DNA from: Planctomycetota bacterium
GTDB lineage: Bacteria; Planctomycetota; UBA11346
Assembly (NCBI GenBank): GCA_024641365.1
Contig: JAHEDF010000096.1
Location: 1-10,603 of the forward strand
DNA length: 10,603 nucleotides
Direction of reading: 5' to 3'
Made by a program: the position numbers and the translations under genes. The first letter of the stretch is position 1. Each line of letters opens with the position of its first letter. Shown piece after piece: positions 1 to 8,331 of the stretch. The notes beneath the pieces are model-generated. The model ran no database searches. It saw only the letters and a list, made by a program, of their open reading frames with translations, and was not told the origin of the DNA.

Positions 1-1469
1 TCTTTTAATGCTAAAGCCATGGCGGCGACGTCGCCATCTAATTGCATGCGATCAACGAGCGGTATTAATTTGCCAATAGGATAATTATCATCGCTAGCAG
101 CATAGGTTCCAGGTGGCGTTGAACCACTTAATGACGCCATGAGTGGTTCTGGCATGAGGCCCGTGTCGCGAATGCGCAGCATATGTGCGTGATGGGCTTC
201 ACGTAATCGTTTCATGTCAGCCGCATGTGCCGGATTTGCTGCTAAATTATTTATACAATGCCAGTCAGCGGTGATATCAAATAACTCTTCTGCTGGTTTT
301 GGTAAAAAGAAGGCTGATTGGACAGGCGTCGTCTTGCCGGCAGCAAACAATTCTGCCCAATTTCTCATCGCTGGTTGTTTCCATAAATAATCAAGATGCA
401 TGCCACTTGGTACCTGCGGCATATAATGGCGAATATACAATAACTTGCCGTCGGTGGTTGAACGTGAGCAATCGTAAATTTCGTCCATGCGATCGCGGTA
501 ACTATAATCAAACGGACGCGGCGGTTCTTTAAATTCACCCGCAATGGCGCGGCCATGCATGTCAGGAAGCGGCTTAACACCTGCTAAACTGAGCGCTGTT
601 TTTGGCATGTCGAGCAAACTGACTAATTCACTATTGCCAGTACCTTTTTCTTGCGGTGCTAAATGCGCGAAGTTTTTTCCATAACGCACAATTAAAGGAA
701 CCTGCGTACCATTTGCATATAAGAAACGTTTACTGCGCGGTAAAACACCACCATGATCTGCATAATAAAATACAATGGTATCATCTGCCAAGCCAGATTT
801 TTCTAGTTCATCTAACATTTTTTTCATGTACTCATCCATTTGAGCCACTTTATCAATGTATTGCGCAATATCATGACGCACCGCCGGCGTATCCGGTAAA
901 TATGGCTGTACTTCTACTGTCGCTGGATCTGTGGTTAATTTTGCCGATTTATGCACACAACTTTCATGTGAAATGGCGGTATTAAAAATGGCAAAAAACG
1001 GTGCACCGTCAGGGCGATTTTTATAATGTGCTTTGTTACTCGACTCATCCCAAGCCAATTTTACACGATCCGATTTAGTATTATAATCGGTTTTCGCATT
1101 ATTGGTGCAATAATAACCATTCTTGCGTAATAATTCTGTCCAATAAATAATTCCTTCCGGCAACGGTTCTTTGCTGCGCATATTTTGCGTACCAAGCGCA
1201 GGTGCGTAATGTGCTGTTATAATTGCTGTACGAGTCGCTGCACAAACTGGCGCGGGCGCACGCGCTTGATCGTAGCGAATGCCATCAGCTGCTAATTGAT
1301 CAAGTGTAGGCGTACGTGCATGCTTATCGCCATAACAACCTAAAAGAATCGTGTTGTCTTCACTGACCAACCATAAAATATTAGGCTTTTTTGCACTATC
1401 CGCGGCCATTATATTAATAGCAGCAGAGACAGTTAAAATGATGATACAGGTTAAAATTCGAAGTCCCAT
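1..1469 (-). CDS. Secreted type I sulfatase (alkaline phosphatase superfamily), 3' end cut by the window
   Basis: This reading frame is open from an ATG at 1469 to the window edge, about 489 residues, with the C-terminus missing. It encodes a sulfatase that would hydrolyse sulfate esters, probably on a glycan, outside the cytoplasm. Residues 1-23 look like a signal peptide (hydrophobic run, then MAA). The mature part opens with PNILWLVSEDN, holding the first metal ligands (E37/D38). The active-site signature is C76-A-A-T-R80; C76 is the residue expected to become formylglycine. H168 lies in an ISHES motif. D238-H239-G-G supplies further metal ligands, followed by K247 in PRSKRF. The EELFD motif near the end of the core also fits. 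The pattern recalls N-sulfoglucosamine sulfohydrolase-like sulfatases of planctomycetes, but the substrate cannot be assigned. Alanine replaces the usual proline two residues after C76. The start is supported by GAGGAG 9 nt upstream. The last visible residues look helical and may begin a HEAT-like tail. Confidence 0.93.
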   Translation of the reverse strand, partial: MGLRILTCIIILTVSAAINIMAADSAKKPNILWLVSEDNTILLGCYGDKHARTPTLDQLAADGIRYDQARAPAPVCAATRTAIITAHYAPALGTQNMRSKEPLPEGIIYWTELLRKNGYYCTNNAKTDYNTKSDRVKLAWDESSNKAHYKNRPDGAPFFAIFNTAISHESCVHKSAKLTTDPATVEVQPYLPDTPAVRHDIAQYIDKVAQMDEYMKKMLDELEKSGLADDTIVFYYADHGGVLPRSKRFLYANGTQVPLIVRYGKNFAHLAPQEKGTGNSELVSLLDMPKTALSLAGVKPLPDMHGRAIAGEFKEPPRPFDYSYRDRMDEIYDCSRSTTDGKLLYIRHYMPQVPSGMHLDYLWKQPAMRNWAELFAAGKTTPVQSAFFLPKPAEELFDITADWHCINNLAANPAHAADMKRLREAHHAHMLRIRDTGLMPEPLMASLSGSTPPGTYAASDDNYPIGKLIPLVDRMQLDGDVAAMALALK

Positions 1470-1478
1470 ATAGTCATG

Positions 1479-1484
1479 CTCCTC
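1479..1484 (-). promoter_or_regulatory. Shine-Dalgarno sequence of the sulfatase gene
   Basis: GAGGAG on the minus strand ends 9 nt before the ATG at 1469. It favours that ATG over the out-of-frame ATG at 1477 inside the spacer. Confidence 0.7.
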
Positions 1485-1524
1485 ATAAGGCTGGTAAAAC
1501 CATTTTGAAACGGCTGATACGGCT

Positions 1525-1549
1525 GTTGTCATACGAACTACATGACAAC
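1525..1549. repeat. Perfect 8-bp inverted repeat upstream of the sulfatase
   Basis: GTTGTCAT (1525-1532) and ATGACAAC (1542-1549) are perfect reverse complements separated by 9 nt. The element lies 56 nt upstream of the sulfatase start, where an operator or a 5'-leader hairpin would sit. No T-tract follows on the minus strand, so it is not a standard terminator for the CPBP gene upstream. The rest of the gap (1470-1654) shows no convincing -35/-10 pair. Confidence 0.5.
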
Positions 1550-1654
1550 CAGTTGTGTGGGGATTCTTTCAATGCCGACGCAACGTCAATCGTTTATGCA
1601 GTTGCTGCTATAGCTGACTTAGTTTGACAGATTTTAATGACATGTCGGAATTTC

Positions 1655-3268
1655 CTACTCAGGATAGAAAGCTAATGCCTTTGCTGGATCGGTTTCAGAC
1701 AAAATACGTAATCGCTCCCGCGCATCGTTTGGATAATTATAAAATAAATGTCGACGATCTATAGGCGTTATTTTATCTATCGGAAGTGCAAATAATATAT
1801 CTGGTACACGTCCAGGAAATGCGCGTTCACACGCTGCTAATAAACGTTTTCTCACTGGGCCTTCACTGATGAGTAATTGCCCAACACACAGGTCATAATT
1901 TTGTGAAATATCGAACCATTGCACTAAACACGTCGGTTCCGAAAGCGCTACGGCTGTCAATTCTTGTGGACTGCGCGCTGCTAATATGCGCGCCGCAATA
2001 GCAATGTTTTTCCATGTCGCTCGACAAGTACTAAGATCATAGAGACTGTCAAAAATAGCTTCATCGGTAACTTCTGCCGCAAATCGTTCAGGATCTAATT
2101 GTGCCAGTACTTGGGTTTGTCGTGGATTACCGTCTTCAAAAGACGGACATGGGTTTTCCACTAATAAATCATATAAGGTGTTACGTCGTTCGTTATTCAA
2201 TCGACCGCGATAGGATTGATAGTGGATACGGTTAATTAACACATCGTTATCAACATACCATTTGGTAATTAACGTGTGTGCGGCAGCGGCCCATAAACGA
2301 TCTTGTACATAATGATAGGTGGATGCGGTGAAACGTATAACTACAACAGCAATAATGACTGCGAAGACAGCCACAAATGGTCGCCAACGGTTTGGTACGC
2401 GCGGACGGTTTGACGTAGCGGGGTGATCAGTCCATGCAGCGGCAATTAACATCACGCCACTGAGTGCTAATAACGGTGCAACCCATGGTTTGGCAAATAA
2501 CATAGGCCCTAAAAATAAAAACATACTATTATGACAGGCATGTGCTAAAATACAGCCACCAATGCCACCACTACGTAGGCGAATCAGTGCTAATAATAAT
2601 CCGAGCGGTAAAGCAAATAATGCTTGCACCTCTGAACCATGCGCAGCAGCAAATGCCAAGGTGGTCAGCGATACGGCCCACACCGTCGCAAAACGATGAC
2701 CGTCAAACCAATAACGCAATAAATCTAATAATCGTCCTCGAAAAAAACATTCTTCTGCAACCGGCACTAAAACAGACACGGTTAATATTGTCGCAATGCC
2801 AGCCCACCACGGAACGGTTGCTAAACCGCCTAGCATCGGAATTGGAAATACCGCATCGCGACTCACTGCCGTTGGATGCGAACCACTCCACCATAAAAAT
2901 CCAATATGCATCAGTGGTTCACATAATAAGAGTGCACCAACCGCCATCGCGGTTTCATCGCGAACAACTGGTGCGATTCGGCGGCGTGGTTTCGATGCTG
3001 GAGGAATGAGCCATACCGCCAACAATAATAAGAGACTGATCAGCGCTGGTAATACTGGCCACAAGCGCATCCATGTTGCGTCCTGTAACCATTTACGCGC
3101 TACCGCTAACCACACATCGGGCGTTAATCCGCTGATACCAATCGCCGTCACCCACCCTGCAATAGGAGTCAACCACGCCGGTAAACCGATACACACGGCG
3201 GCAATTGCAATGACAACGCCAATAATGCGGCGACGACGTATAGCGACAGGGTTTGGCGTGAGGTCCAC
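1655..3268 (-). CDS. CPBP family (CAAX protease / bacteriocin-processing, PF02517-type) membrane protein with long C-terminal extension
   Basis: This 537-residue polytopic membrane protein has all three CPBP motifs: E172-E173-C-F-F-R177 (EExxxR), F206-A-A-A-H210 (FxxxH) and H243-A-C-H-N247 (HxxxN). Family members are intramembrane metal-independent glutamate proteases or scaffolds used in protein processing, bacteriocin immunity and envelope functions. Hydrophobic stretches are at about 15-33, 73-90, 106-125, 147-170, 195-210, 215-230, 236-255, 263-279 and 297-312. Residues 313-537 are polar and mainly helical in appearance, with five cysteines (374, 415, 447, 461, 480). I do not recognise this region, and most CPBP proteins end soon after motif 3. 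The start is GTG, giving VDLTPNP then RRRR before the first membrane helix, and no clear Shine-Dalgarno precedes it. An in-frame TGA nine codons upstream blocks any longer start. The gene follows the VWA gene by 95 bp, suggesting co-transcription. The substrate is unknown. Confidence 0.85.
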   Translation of the reverse strand: MDLTPNPVAIRRRRIIGVVIAIAAVCIGLPAWLTPIAGWVTAIGISGLTPDVWLAVARKWLQDATWMRLWPVLPALISLLLLLAVWLIPPASKPRRRIAPVVRDETAMAVGALLLCEPLMHIGFLWWSGSHPTAVSRDAVFPIPMLGGLATVPWWAGIATILTVSVLVPVAEECFFRGRLLDLLRYWFDGHRFATVWAVSLTTLAFAAAHGSEVQALFALPLGLLLALIRLRSGGIGGCILAHACHNSMFLFLGPMLFAKPWVAPLLALSGVMLIAAAWTDHPATSNRPRVPNRWRPFVAVFAVIIAVVVIRFTASTYHYVQDRLWAAAAHTLITKWYVDNDVLINRIHYQSYRGRLNNERRNTLYDLLVENPCPSFEDGNPRQTQVLAQLDPERFAAEVTDEAIFDSLYDLSTCRATWKNIAIAARILAARSPQELTAVALSEPTCLVQWFDISQNYDLCVGQLLISEGPVRKRLLAACERAFPGRVPDILFALPIDKITPIDRRHLFYNYPNDARERLRILSETDPAKALAFYPE

Positions 3269-3363
3269 AGTCGTAACATGCGGACTAACTGCTCAAGGAA
3301 AAGTACGAACAGCCATGTCAGTCCGGCAGTCGAACTCACATCGCTCTTATTCAATTACATCGG

Positions 3364-5127
3364 CTATTCAATCGCTTCGGTGCTACCGAGATTTTCCCAT
3401 GATAATTGTGCCATGCCTTTAAAGTCGGGTATGTCAGCCTTGAAGGAAATACAATAAATAGCGACCGGACGATAACGATTCATCATATTTATATAGCGAC
3501 GAATATCATCCCATGGTTCACGAATACTAATAATGGGCGCACCGTCCGATAAAAAACAAATCGTATCAAGATCATGAATGCGCAATCCTGCAATCAGTGC
3601 ATCCATGGTTCGTGTTCCTCCAGATAACTGTAATCCTTTTGCCACATACGCCATCATACCTTTTATATCTGGGCTCAATAATTCTGGATAATAAATGGTT
3701 ACTTCCCCACCAAAATCTATAACATTGGTTTTAACGTGTCCGTGTTTATTTAATAATGACAAGGCATCAATGGTTTGTTGCCGTAAATTTTCAATTTTAT
3801 CCCCTTTCATCGAACCCGATGAATCAACAATAAAAGACATGCGATCTGAGGTAATGCTTATGCCATAAAAACCTGCAAGCGCTGGTACGGTCATATCATT
3901 TATGTGAGTTTCTTTACGAAAGGCATCCGTACGTGCGCGGTCTGGCTTATAGGTCTCTTTTGTTTGTGACCACCATTTTTCTAATTCTTCTTCGGTATTA
4001 TAGACAACACGCTCACCTGCGATGCTGCTAATGGCATATAAACAATCGCGACGGAAACGTCCTTTTTCTTTAGCAAAACGTTTAATGATTTTTTCCATAC
4101 TTTGCGCGGACGGAATACGCCCTAAGGCGTCTAAAATATGAACAAATACTGGCCAATCACATTTTTCCATGGCTTGCAATAATACCGGTACGCTGTCTTC
4201 AGAACGGACGCGGCCAATTGCAATGGCAGCAGCAACTTGGCTGCGAATATCTCGTTCATTCAATAACGCTTTATGAAGTTCCTCTATAAACGCCGCACCG
4301 TCTGCTTCCAGTAAACCGATGCCTTCTGCTGCGCTACAAACACTTGGTACCAAAGTTTGGCACATCGATAACGCTGCGGTGGTGCGATTAACTGATTCGC
4401 CTCGACAAGCACTTTTTGTAAATGCCGTGGTTACTAATTCCTTTTCAACGGGCAGTCCACAACGTGCCGCATACAATATTTTTAATCCTGGGATGCCACC
4501 TGTTTTTGCTTTTAAATTCTTTACTATTTCTGCATGGGCTTTATCGGCGGTGTAAGCAGCTGCTATTAAACCATACTCAATTAATGCCTCGTTTTTTTCC
4601 AGCAACAAAGCACCAATTTCTTTGGAAAATTTAGTGGCATCATCACCTGTTATTTTAGAAAGCTTTGTGTCTGGAAATTTATCTGGGGCATTTTTTCCCT
4701 CAGGGATTTTTGCTGGTGATTTACCACAGGTACGGTCTTTTTCCGCATACAAATATTCTACCACTGTCATTGCTGCTAATGCGGACGCGCCTAATTGTTT
4801 GGTTTCTTTAAACGACAACATTTTTCTGATGGTTTCAACGCGATGCGATGAGGTCGCAATAACACAGGCCACCTCTGGCATATATAATAATTTACTTCTA
4901 TTTAAGGTCTGTGCCAAAAGTGGCATCGTAACATCGGGACCGCCCAATTCCATAAGCTGACCAAGACCACCCATTTGATCTAAATTATAACGTCCCTTTA
5001 GCATCCCCGGTACCCATTCTAACGATGGGATTTGACCAGTCAGGGAAAATTGATCTGCTAATTTATCTTCGGCGTGGAGTGCAGGAAATAACGAACAGCA
5101 CAACGCGAGCGTGAGAACTTTTTTCAT
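3364..5127 (-). CDS. Secreted HEAT-repeat and von Willebrand factor A domain protein
   Basis: This is a 587-residue protein. Residues 1-19 (MKKVLTLALCCSLFPALHA) are a signal peptide, so it acts outside the cytoplasm. Residues about 50-280 are helical and unassigned. Residues about 285-375 look like HEAT/armadillo-type helical repeats (alternating helices with VAAAIAIGRV and VHILDALGRI). A tryptophan-containing linker (ELEKWW, 381-386) leads to a VWA domain from about 428 to the end. The MIDAS metal site is visible: D435-S-S-G-S439, threonine 505 or 507 in GGTRT, and D528 in FLSDGAP. VWA domains with an intact MIDAS bind partner proteins through a divalent cation, so a scaffold or adhesion role is more likely than catalysis. 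The ATG at 5127 is preceded by AGGA at a short 4-nt spacing. It lies between the esterase gene and the CPBP gene, facing the same way. The physiological partner is unknown. Confidence 0.88.
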   Translation of the reverse strand: MKKVLTLALCCSLFPALHAEDKLADQFSLTGQIPSLEWVPGMLKGRYNLDQMGGLGQLMELGGPDVTMPLLAQTLNRSKLLYMPEVACVIATSSHRVETIRKMLSFKETKQLGASALAAMTVVEYLYAEKDRTCGKSPAKIPEGKNAPDKFPDTKLSKITGDDATKFSKEIGALLLEKNEALIEYGLIAAAYTADKAHAEIVKNLKAKTGGIPGLKILYAARCGLPVEKELVTTAFTKSACRGESVNRTTAALSMCQTLVPSVCSAAEGIGLLEADGAAFIEELHKALLNERDIRSQVAAAIAIGRVRSEDSVPVLLQAMEKCDWPVFVHILDALGRIPSAQSMEKIIKRFAKEKGRFRRDCLYAISSIAGERVVYNTEEELEKWWSQTKETYKPDRARTDAFRKETHINDMTVPALAGFYGISITSDRMSFIVDSSGSMKGDKIENLRQQTIDALSLLNKHGHVKTNVIDFGGEVTIYYPELLSPDIKGMMAYVAKGLQLSGGTRTMDALIAGLRIHDLDTICFLSDGAPIISIREPWDDIRRYINMMNRYRPVAIYCISFKADIPDFKGMAQLSWENLGSTEAIE

Positions 5128-5131
5128 ATAA

Positions 5132-5135
5132 TCCT
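5132..5135 (-). promoter_or_regulatory. Shine-Dalgarno sequence of the VWA gene
   Basis: AGGA (within TAGGAT, minus strand) sits 4 nt before the ATG at 5127. The spacing is short, but no better candidate start is near, and the signal peptide begins at this codon. Confidence 0.5.
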
Positions 5136-5181
5136 ACTAGATGTAAACAGTAACGAGTAAGGAATGAATTGCCAAAACAGC

Positions 5182-5276
5182 AAGCACGCTTTAAATTCCA
5201 AACGCTCTTGTGAAATAGACAACTAATGTGTCATTTCGCAGTGAGTGATGGTGTAAACACGTGCTTAAACGTGCTT
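5182..5276. repeat. Short direct and inverted repeats in the esterase-VWA gap
   Basis: ACGTGCTT occurs twice in tandem with a 10-bp period (5259-5266 and 5269-5276). The reverse complement of its CGTGCTT part, AAGCACG, occurs at 5182-5188. The 10-bp period places the two direct copies on the same helix face, which would suit a paired regulator site. They could also fold with the inverted copy in RNA. They lie 55-149 bp upstream of the VWA start. No clear promoter is visible in 5128-5303. Confidence 0.35.
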
Positions 5277-5293
5277 TGGTAGCCAGAATAGAG

Positions 5294-5316
5294 ACAGTAT
5301 TCCTTATTTGTACTGT
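5294..5316 (-). terminator. Weak hairpin across the esterase stop codon
   Basis: ACAGTA (5294-5299) and TACTGT (5311-5316) are perfect reverse complements around an 11-nt loop that contains the esterase stop. The stem is short, AT-rich and not followed by a T-run on the minus strand. It could at most be a weak 3'-end structure. Confidence 0.2.
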
Positions 5317-8300
5317 ATCCCTACGTTACAAAAGGTCAGCGCTGCAATGCCATTTGCGCCAAATAACAGCTCTTTTTGGCTCCAATTGCTTTCTTTTAAA
5401 TAGGTTATGGACTTTGCTGTAGTCGGTGATTTGAGCGTGAGGGTTATCGTAGATCCCTGTCCTTTCCCACTCGCAACGAGATCTGGTTGCCCATCAAGAT
5501 AAAATTGACTGATTAATGTATCTTCCCAGATAATCGGTTGATCAAATTCCAGGACAATCGTGTCTTTATTTGCGCTCGGAACGTAAATATTTTGTACATT
5601 TGCAGGTGTAATAATTTCTTTAGGTTTCAGCCCGTAATTATCACGTTCAATTAGCGGTTGCATAAGACGTGCAAATTCTGCCCACCCGACTAATGGATAA
5701 TGGCATCCACCGGGCGGAGAAATGCCAAGCGTCGACATCACGCTCATGTTGGCATAGAGGCGCGGTAAACTGCGTTGAATTTCTCGTATCATATCACCAC
5801 AACCAGAATTACCTCCCATGCCACAAGCATTGGGCCAAATTTGAAAAATATAATAATGCTGCACATTGGGGAAATCTCTTTTCCACCCTGATGACATCTC
5901 AACAAAATAACGTTCGTATGATTTCCAATCATAGTCACCAGTTGGCGAGGCAGCTCCCTGATTATTTTCGCCTTGATGCCATAAAATGCCACGAATGCCG
6001 TGGGTTAAACGTGCCTGCTGCACGCGCCACAACATGCGGCCATAAATAGATTCTAAATCAGTCGGATTTTGTTCATTGCGTTGATGCTGGTCGACGCGCG
6101 TACCGCCAACCGCCCCATTAATAATGCAAATAGGAATTTTTTGACTTTCGACTAACCGCTTTGCCAATTCCATACCCCACCAACCTAATTCAGCTTTTTC
6201 ACCTTTGCGTGCTTTCCACACTGGTCGGCACCATAAATTTTCTGTGGTCGGCATATCTTTACTTTTCACGATACCATAACTACGTATCCATTGATGTGTT
6301 TCGGGTGGCGACTCCTCACGCGTGTCGGTGGCCAACGCATTCGATTGACCGTCGATAATATACGCATCGCCACACACAATATCATCGACGGTGCGCAGAA
6401 TGGTTTCTTGTCCCGCCTTACGCACGCCAAATTCGACTTTATAGATTATAAGTCCAGGTTTTAATTGAGCAGTAAGTGAATAAAATTTGTCGCCTTTTGG
6501 TTCTGTTTGTATGGAATCAATGAGTTTGTCATCAGCATAGATTTTGAGAAACAACGACTCCGCCTGTTGTAGTTCAGGCTGTTCGGTGAGCGATCCGTTA
6601 TAATAGAGCGTGCCAATATTTTTATCATTTTGTGCGTAAAATTGTCCGTCTTGTGGTTTTTCATCGGCTGCTGGTTGGCGACCAACCCACGGGTCACGAG
6701 CAGGTTCTTTTACCACAATGGTCACCGATTGTGAAATGGTTTGGCCACCATTATTAATTTCCGCACGCACCACCATGTTGCCGCTATTTTGTGAACGGAA
6801 TAATAGTAATTTTTCAGCTGATGTTTCTTTAATAACCGCGACATTATCAACAAACCACTCGACGTGTTTCTGATCTGCACCGGTTGCCTGTAATGCGCTC
6901 GCATTGCTATACTTTGGTGTCACCGTGATCGGTGAACGACCATCCCAGGTACGCGGCGCCTCTAAAGTAAATTCAGGATCTGGAATGGTATTTTTTATCG
7001 TAATGGCAATATTTTTGCTTTCGACTTTATCCGGATAAATTGCTTTACAGATAAGTGTCAGTTGTTGATCTGCGCTAACACGCTCGGCCTCAAATTTATA
7101 ATTTAATAGGTCACTGGCGATCACCAGTTCTTGATCGTCTATTTTCGCTAACCACATAATTTTTTCTGCGCCACCAGCTTTTACCGATATCGTCGCTGAT
7201 TTTCCTTCAGCAACAGTGACTTGTGATTCAGATACGGAAAATTCTTTACCAGGCTGTATGAGGTGACCAACCAACGTTTGCGGTACTTTTTGATTTTCAT
7301 ATTGTAATTGCACCCATTCCGCAGTGCGCTTGACATTAGAAATGCGAACTTCGTCAATATCACCAGTAAACGAATATTTATTATACCACCCACCTATCCA
7401 CATGCGGGCTGGATTCCCAATATCCATTGCGGTGCCTTTTTTAGTCTCGACATCTAATTGACCGTTCACAAAAAGATGCGCAGAGTCTTTCGTATACGTA
7501 TTTACTACATAACTCCAGTTCCCCATGGTGACTGGTATTTTTCCTTTGGCGCTGCACGTAGAAAACCACGCATCAATATGAATCGTTGGTGGGGCGGCCA
7601 CTTGCACGACTATTTTGCCCTGTTTTTTACTCAGGCCCCAGGCAACCGGTACACCATTTGATGCTGCTGGACGAATCCATACTTCCGTGGTGTGCGACTC
7701 CGAACCGGATGGAAATGTGGTAATCTTATCGCCACAAAATATTCCTTGCTCACCAGCAAAATGACGCGCTTTTCCAATAAGGCCGACGGTATCAGTCGTG
7801 CCATTATCTATGCACTGCAATGAACCAACGCTATCATTCACATCGCCGTGCAAATGCCACACACCGACGTAACCATTATCTAAATTAAATACTGCCTGAT
7901 TTTTTGATTCGCTGGCAGCATCTGATTTGCCCCAACAAATGTGGAGGGCTTGTCGTGTATCACCAGTAATTTTTGGAATACGCACCCAAATCGCCGCTGA
8001 GCCAGCCGCGCTGTCCCACGATTCAATAAAATAGGGCAGCGCTTCTCCGCTCTCGCTCACAAAGCGAATATCGTCGCCGTTTGTTTTTGCTTGGCTAAAA
8101 TCAAACCAATCTTTATGAAGTCGCACTAACAGCGGAAATTTTTCACAGGCCGCTGTCGCTGGCATAGCCGCTCCAGTTGCCGTGGTATTCATAATCATGG
8201 CACCATGATGTTGCCAGGTTTTATAAGGCGATTGTGCTACTACTGACTCGCCAGCCATAACTGCATTACAGACCAGTGTGCAGCACATTATTACTAAAAA

Positions 8301-8318
8301 GCGCGAGATCGTCAGCAT
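5304..8318 (-). CDS. Secreted DUF2341-LamG-Ig-SASA multidomain protein, sialate O-acetylesterase-like
   Basis: This is a 1004-residue secreted protein expected to remove O-acetyl groups from sugars. In order: signal peptide (1-22, ending AVMA); DUF2341 (about 61-135, FPLLVRL to LHICWGKSDA); LamG/concanavalin-like domain (about 145-345, VGVWHLHG to FTGDIDEVRIS); two Ig-like beta domains (about 355-445 and 445-538, the second containing RTWDGRSP); a beta-rich segment (540-645); an SGNH-type SASA esterase domain (about 647-890); and a beta-rich tail (about 898-1004). Catalytic signatures are GQSNA with the nucleophile S659, NGAVGGTRVD, WHQGENN (from W780) and a putative catalytic histidine H873 in GCHYP. 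The LamG and Ig domains suggest glycan binding. The frame stays open to 8393, but the internal ATG at 8318 is preferred: AAAGGA lies 7 nt upstream and a clean signal peptide begins there. The natural substrate could be any acetylated glycan, not necessarily sialic acid. Confidence 0.9.
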   Translation of the reverse strand: MLTISRFLVIMCCTLVCNAVMAGESVVAQSPYKTWQHHGAMIMNTTATGAAMPATAACEKFPLLVRLHKDWFDFSQAKTNGDDIRFVSESGEALPYFIESWDSAAGSAAIWVRIPKITGDTRQALHICWGKSDAASESKNQAVFNLDNGYVGVWHLHGDVNDSVGSLQCIDNGTTDTVGLIGKARHFAGEQGIFCGDKITTFPSGSESHTTEVWIRPAASNGVPVAWGLSKKQGKIVVQVAAPPTIHIDAWFSTCSAKGKIPVTMGNWSYVVNTYTKDSAHLFVNGQLDVETKKGTAMDIGNPARMWIGGWYNKYSFTGDIDEVRISNVKRTAEWVQLQYENQKVPQTLVGHLIQPGKEFSVSESQVTVAEGKSATISVKAGGAEKIMWLAKIDDQELVIASDLLNYKFEAERVSADQQLTLICKAIYPDKVESKNIAITIKNTIPDPEFTLEAPRTWDGRSPITVTPKYSNASALQATGADQKHVEWFVDNVAVIKETSAEKLLLFRSQNSGNMVVRAEINNGGQTISQSVTIVVKEPARDPWVGRQPAADEKPQDGQFYAQNDKNIGTLYYNGSLTEQPELQQAESLFLKIYADDKLIDSIQTEPKGDKFYSLTAQLKPGLIIYKVEFGVRKAGQETILRTVDDIVCGDAYIIDGQSNALATDTREESPPETHQWIRSYGIVKSKDMPTTENLWCRPVWKARKGEKAELGWWGMELAKRLVESQKIPICIINGAVGGTRVDQHQRNEQNPTDLESIYGRMLWRVQQARLTHGIRGILWHQGENNQGAASPTGDYDWKSYERYFVEMSSGWKRDFPNVQHYYIFQIWPNACGMGGNSGCGDMIREIQRSLPRLYANMSVMSTLGISPPGGCHYPLVGWAEFARLMQPLIERDNYGLKPKEIITPANVQNIYVPSANKDTIVLEFDQPIIWEDTLISQFYLDGQPDLVASGKGQGSTITLTLKSPTTAKSITYLKESNWSQKELLFGANGIAALTFCNVGIQYK

Positions 8319-8325
8319 GTTACAA

Positions 8326-8331
8326 TCCTTT
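8326..8331 (-). promoter_or_regulatory. Shine-Dalgarno sequence fixing the esterase start
   Basis: AAAGGA on the minus strand, 7 nt before the ATG at 8318, is a strong site. It argues that the 25 extra codons upstream to 8393, which carry five arginines and one lysine and would displace the signal peptide, are untranslated leader. Confidence 0.75.

Noticed and set aside
656..985. 109-codon plus-strand frame.
   Set aside because: It lies opposite the sulfatase metal-site region and is a shadow frame without a start signal.
3169..3354. 61-codon minus-strand frame with TTG start encoding a hydrophobic peptide.
   Set aside because: More than half overlaps the CPBP gene in another frame, and there is no ribosome site. 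It is retained only as a reason to check the CPBP start.
2542..3422. Plus-strand open frames of 155 and 208 codons.
   Set aside because: They lie opposite the CPBP gene, lack signal or domain features, and have no ribosome binding site. They are shadows of the real frame.
5669..6049. 126-codon plus-strand frame inside the esterase gene.
   Set aside because: It is antisense to the conserved SASA domain and has no recognisable features.
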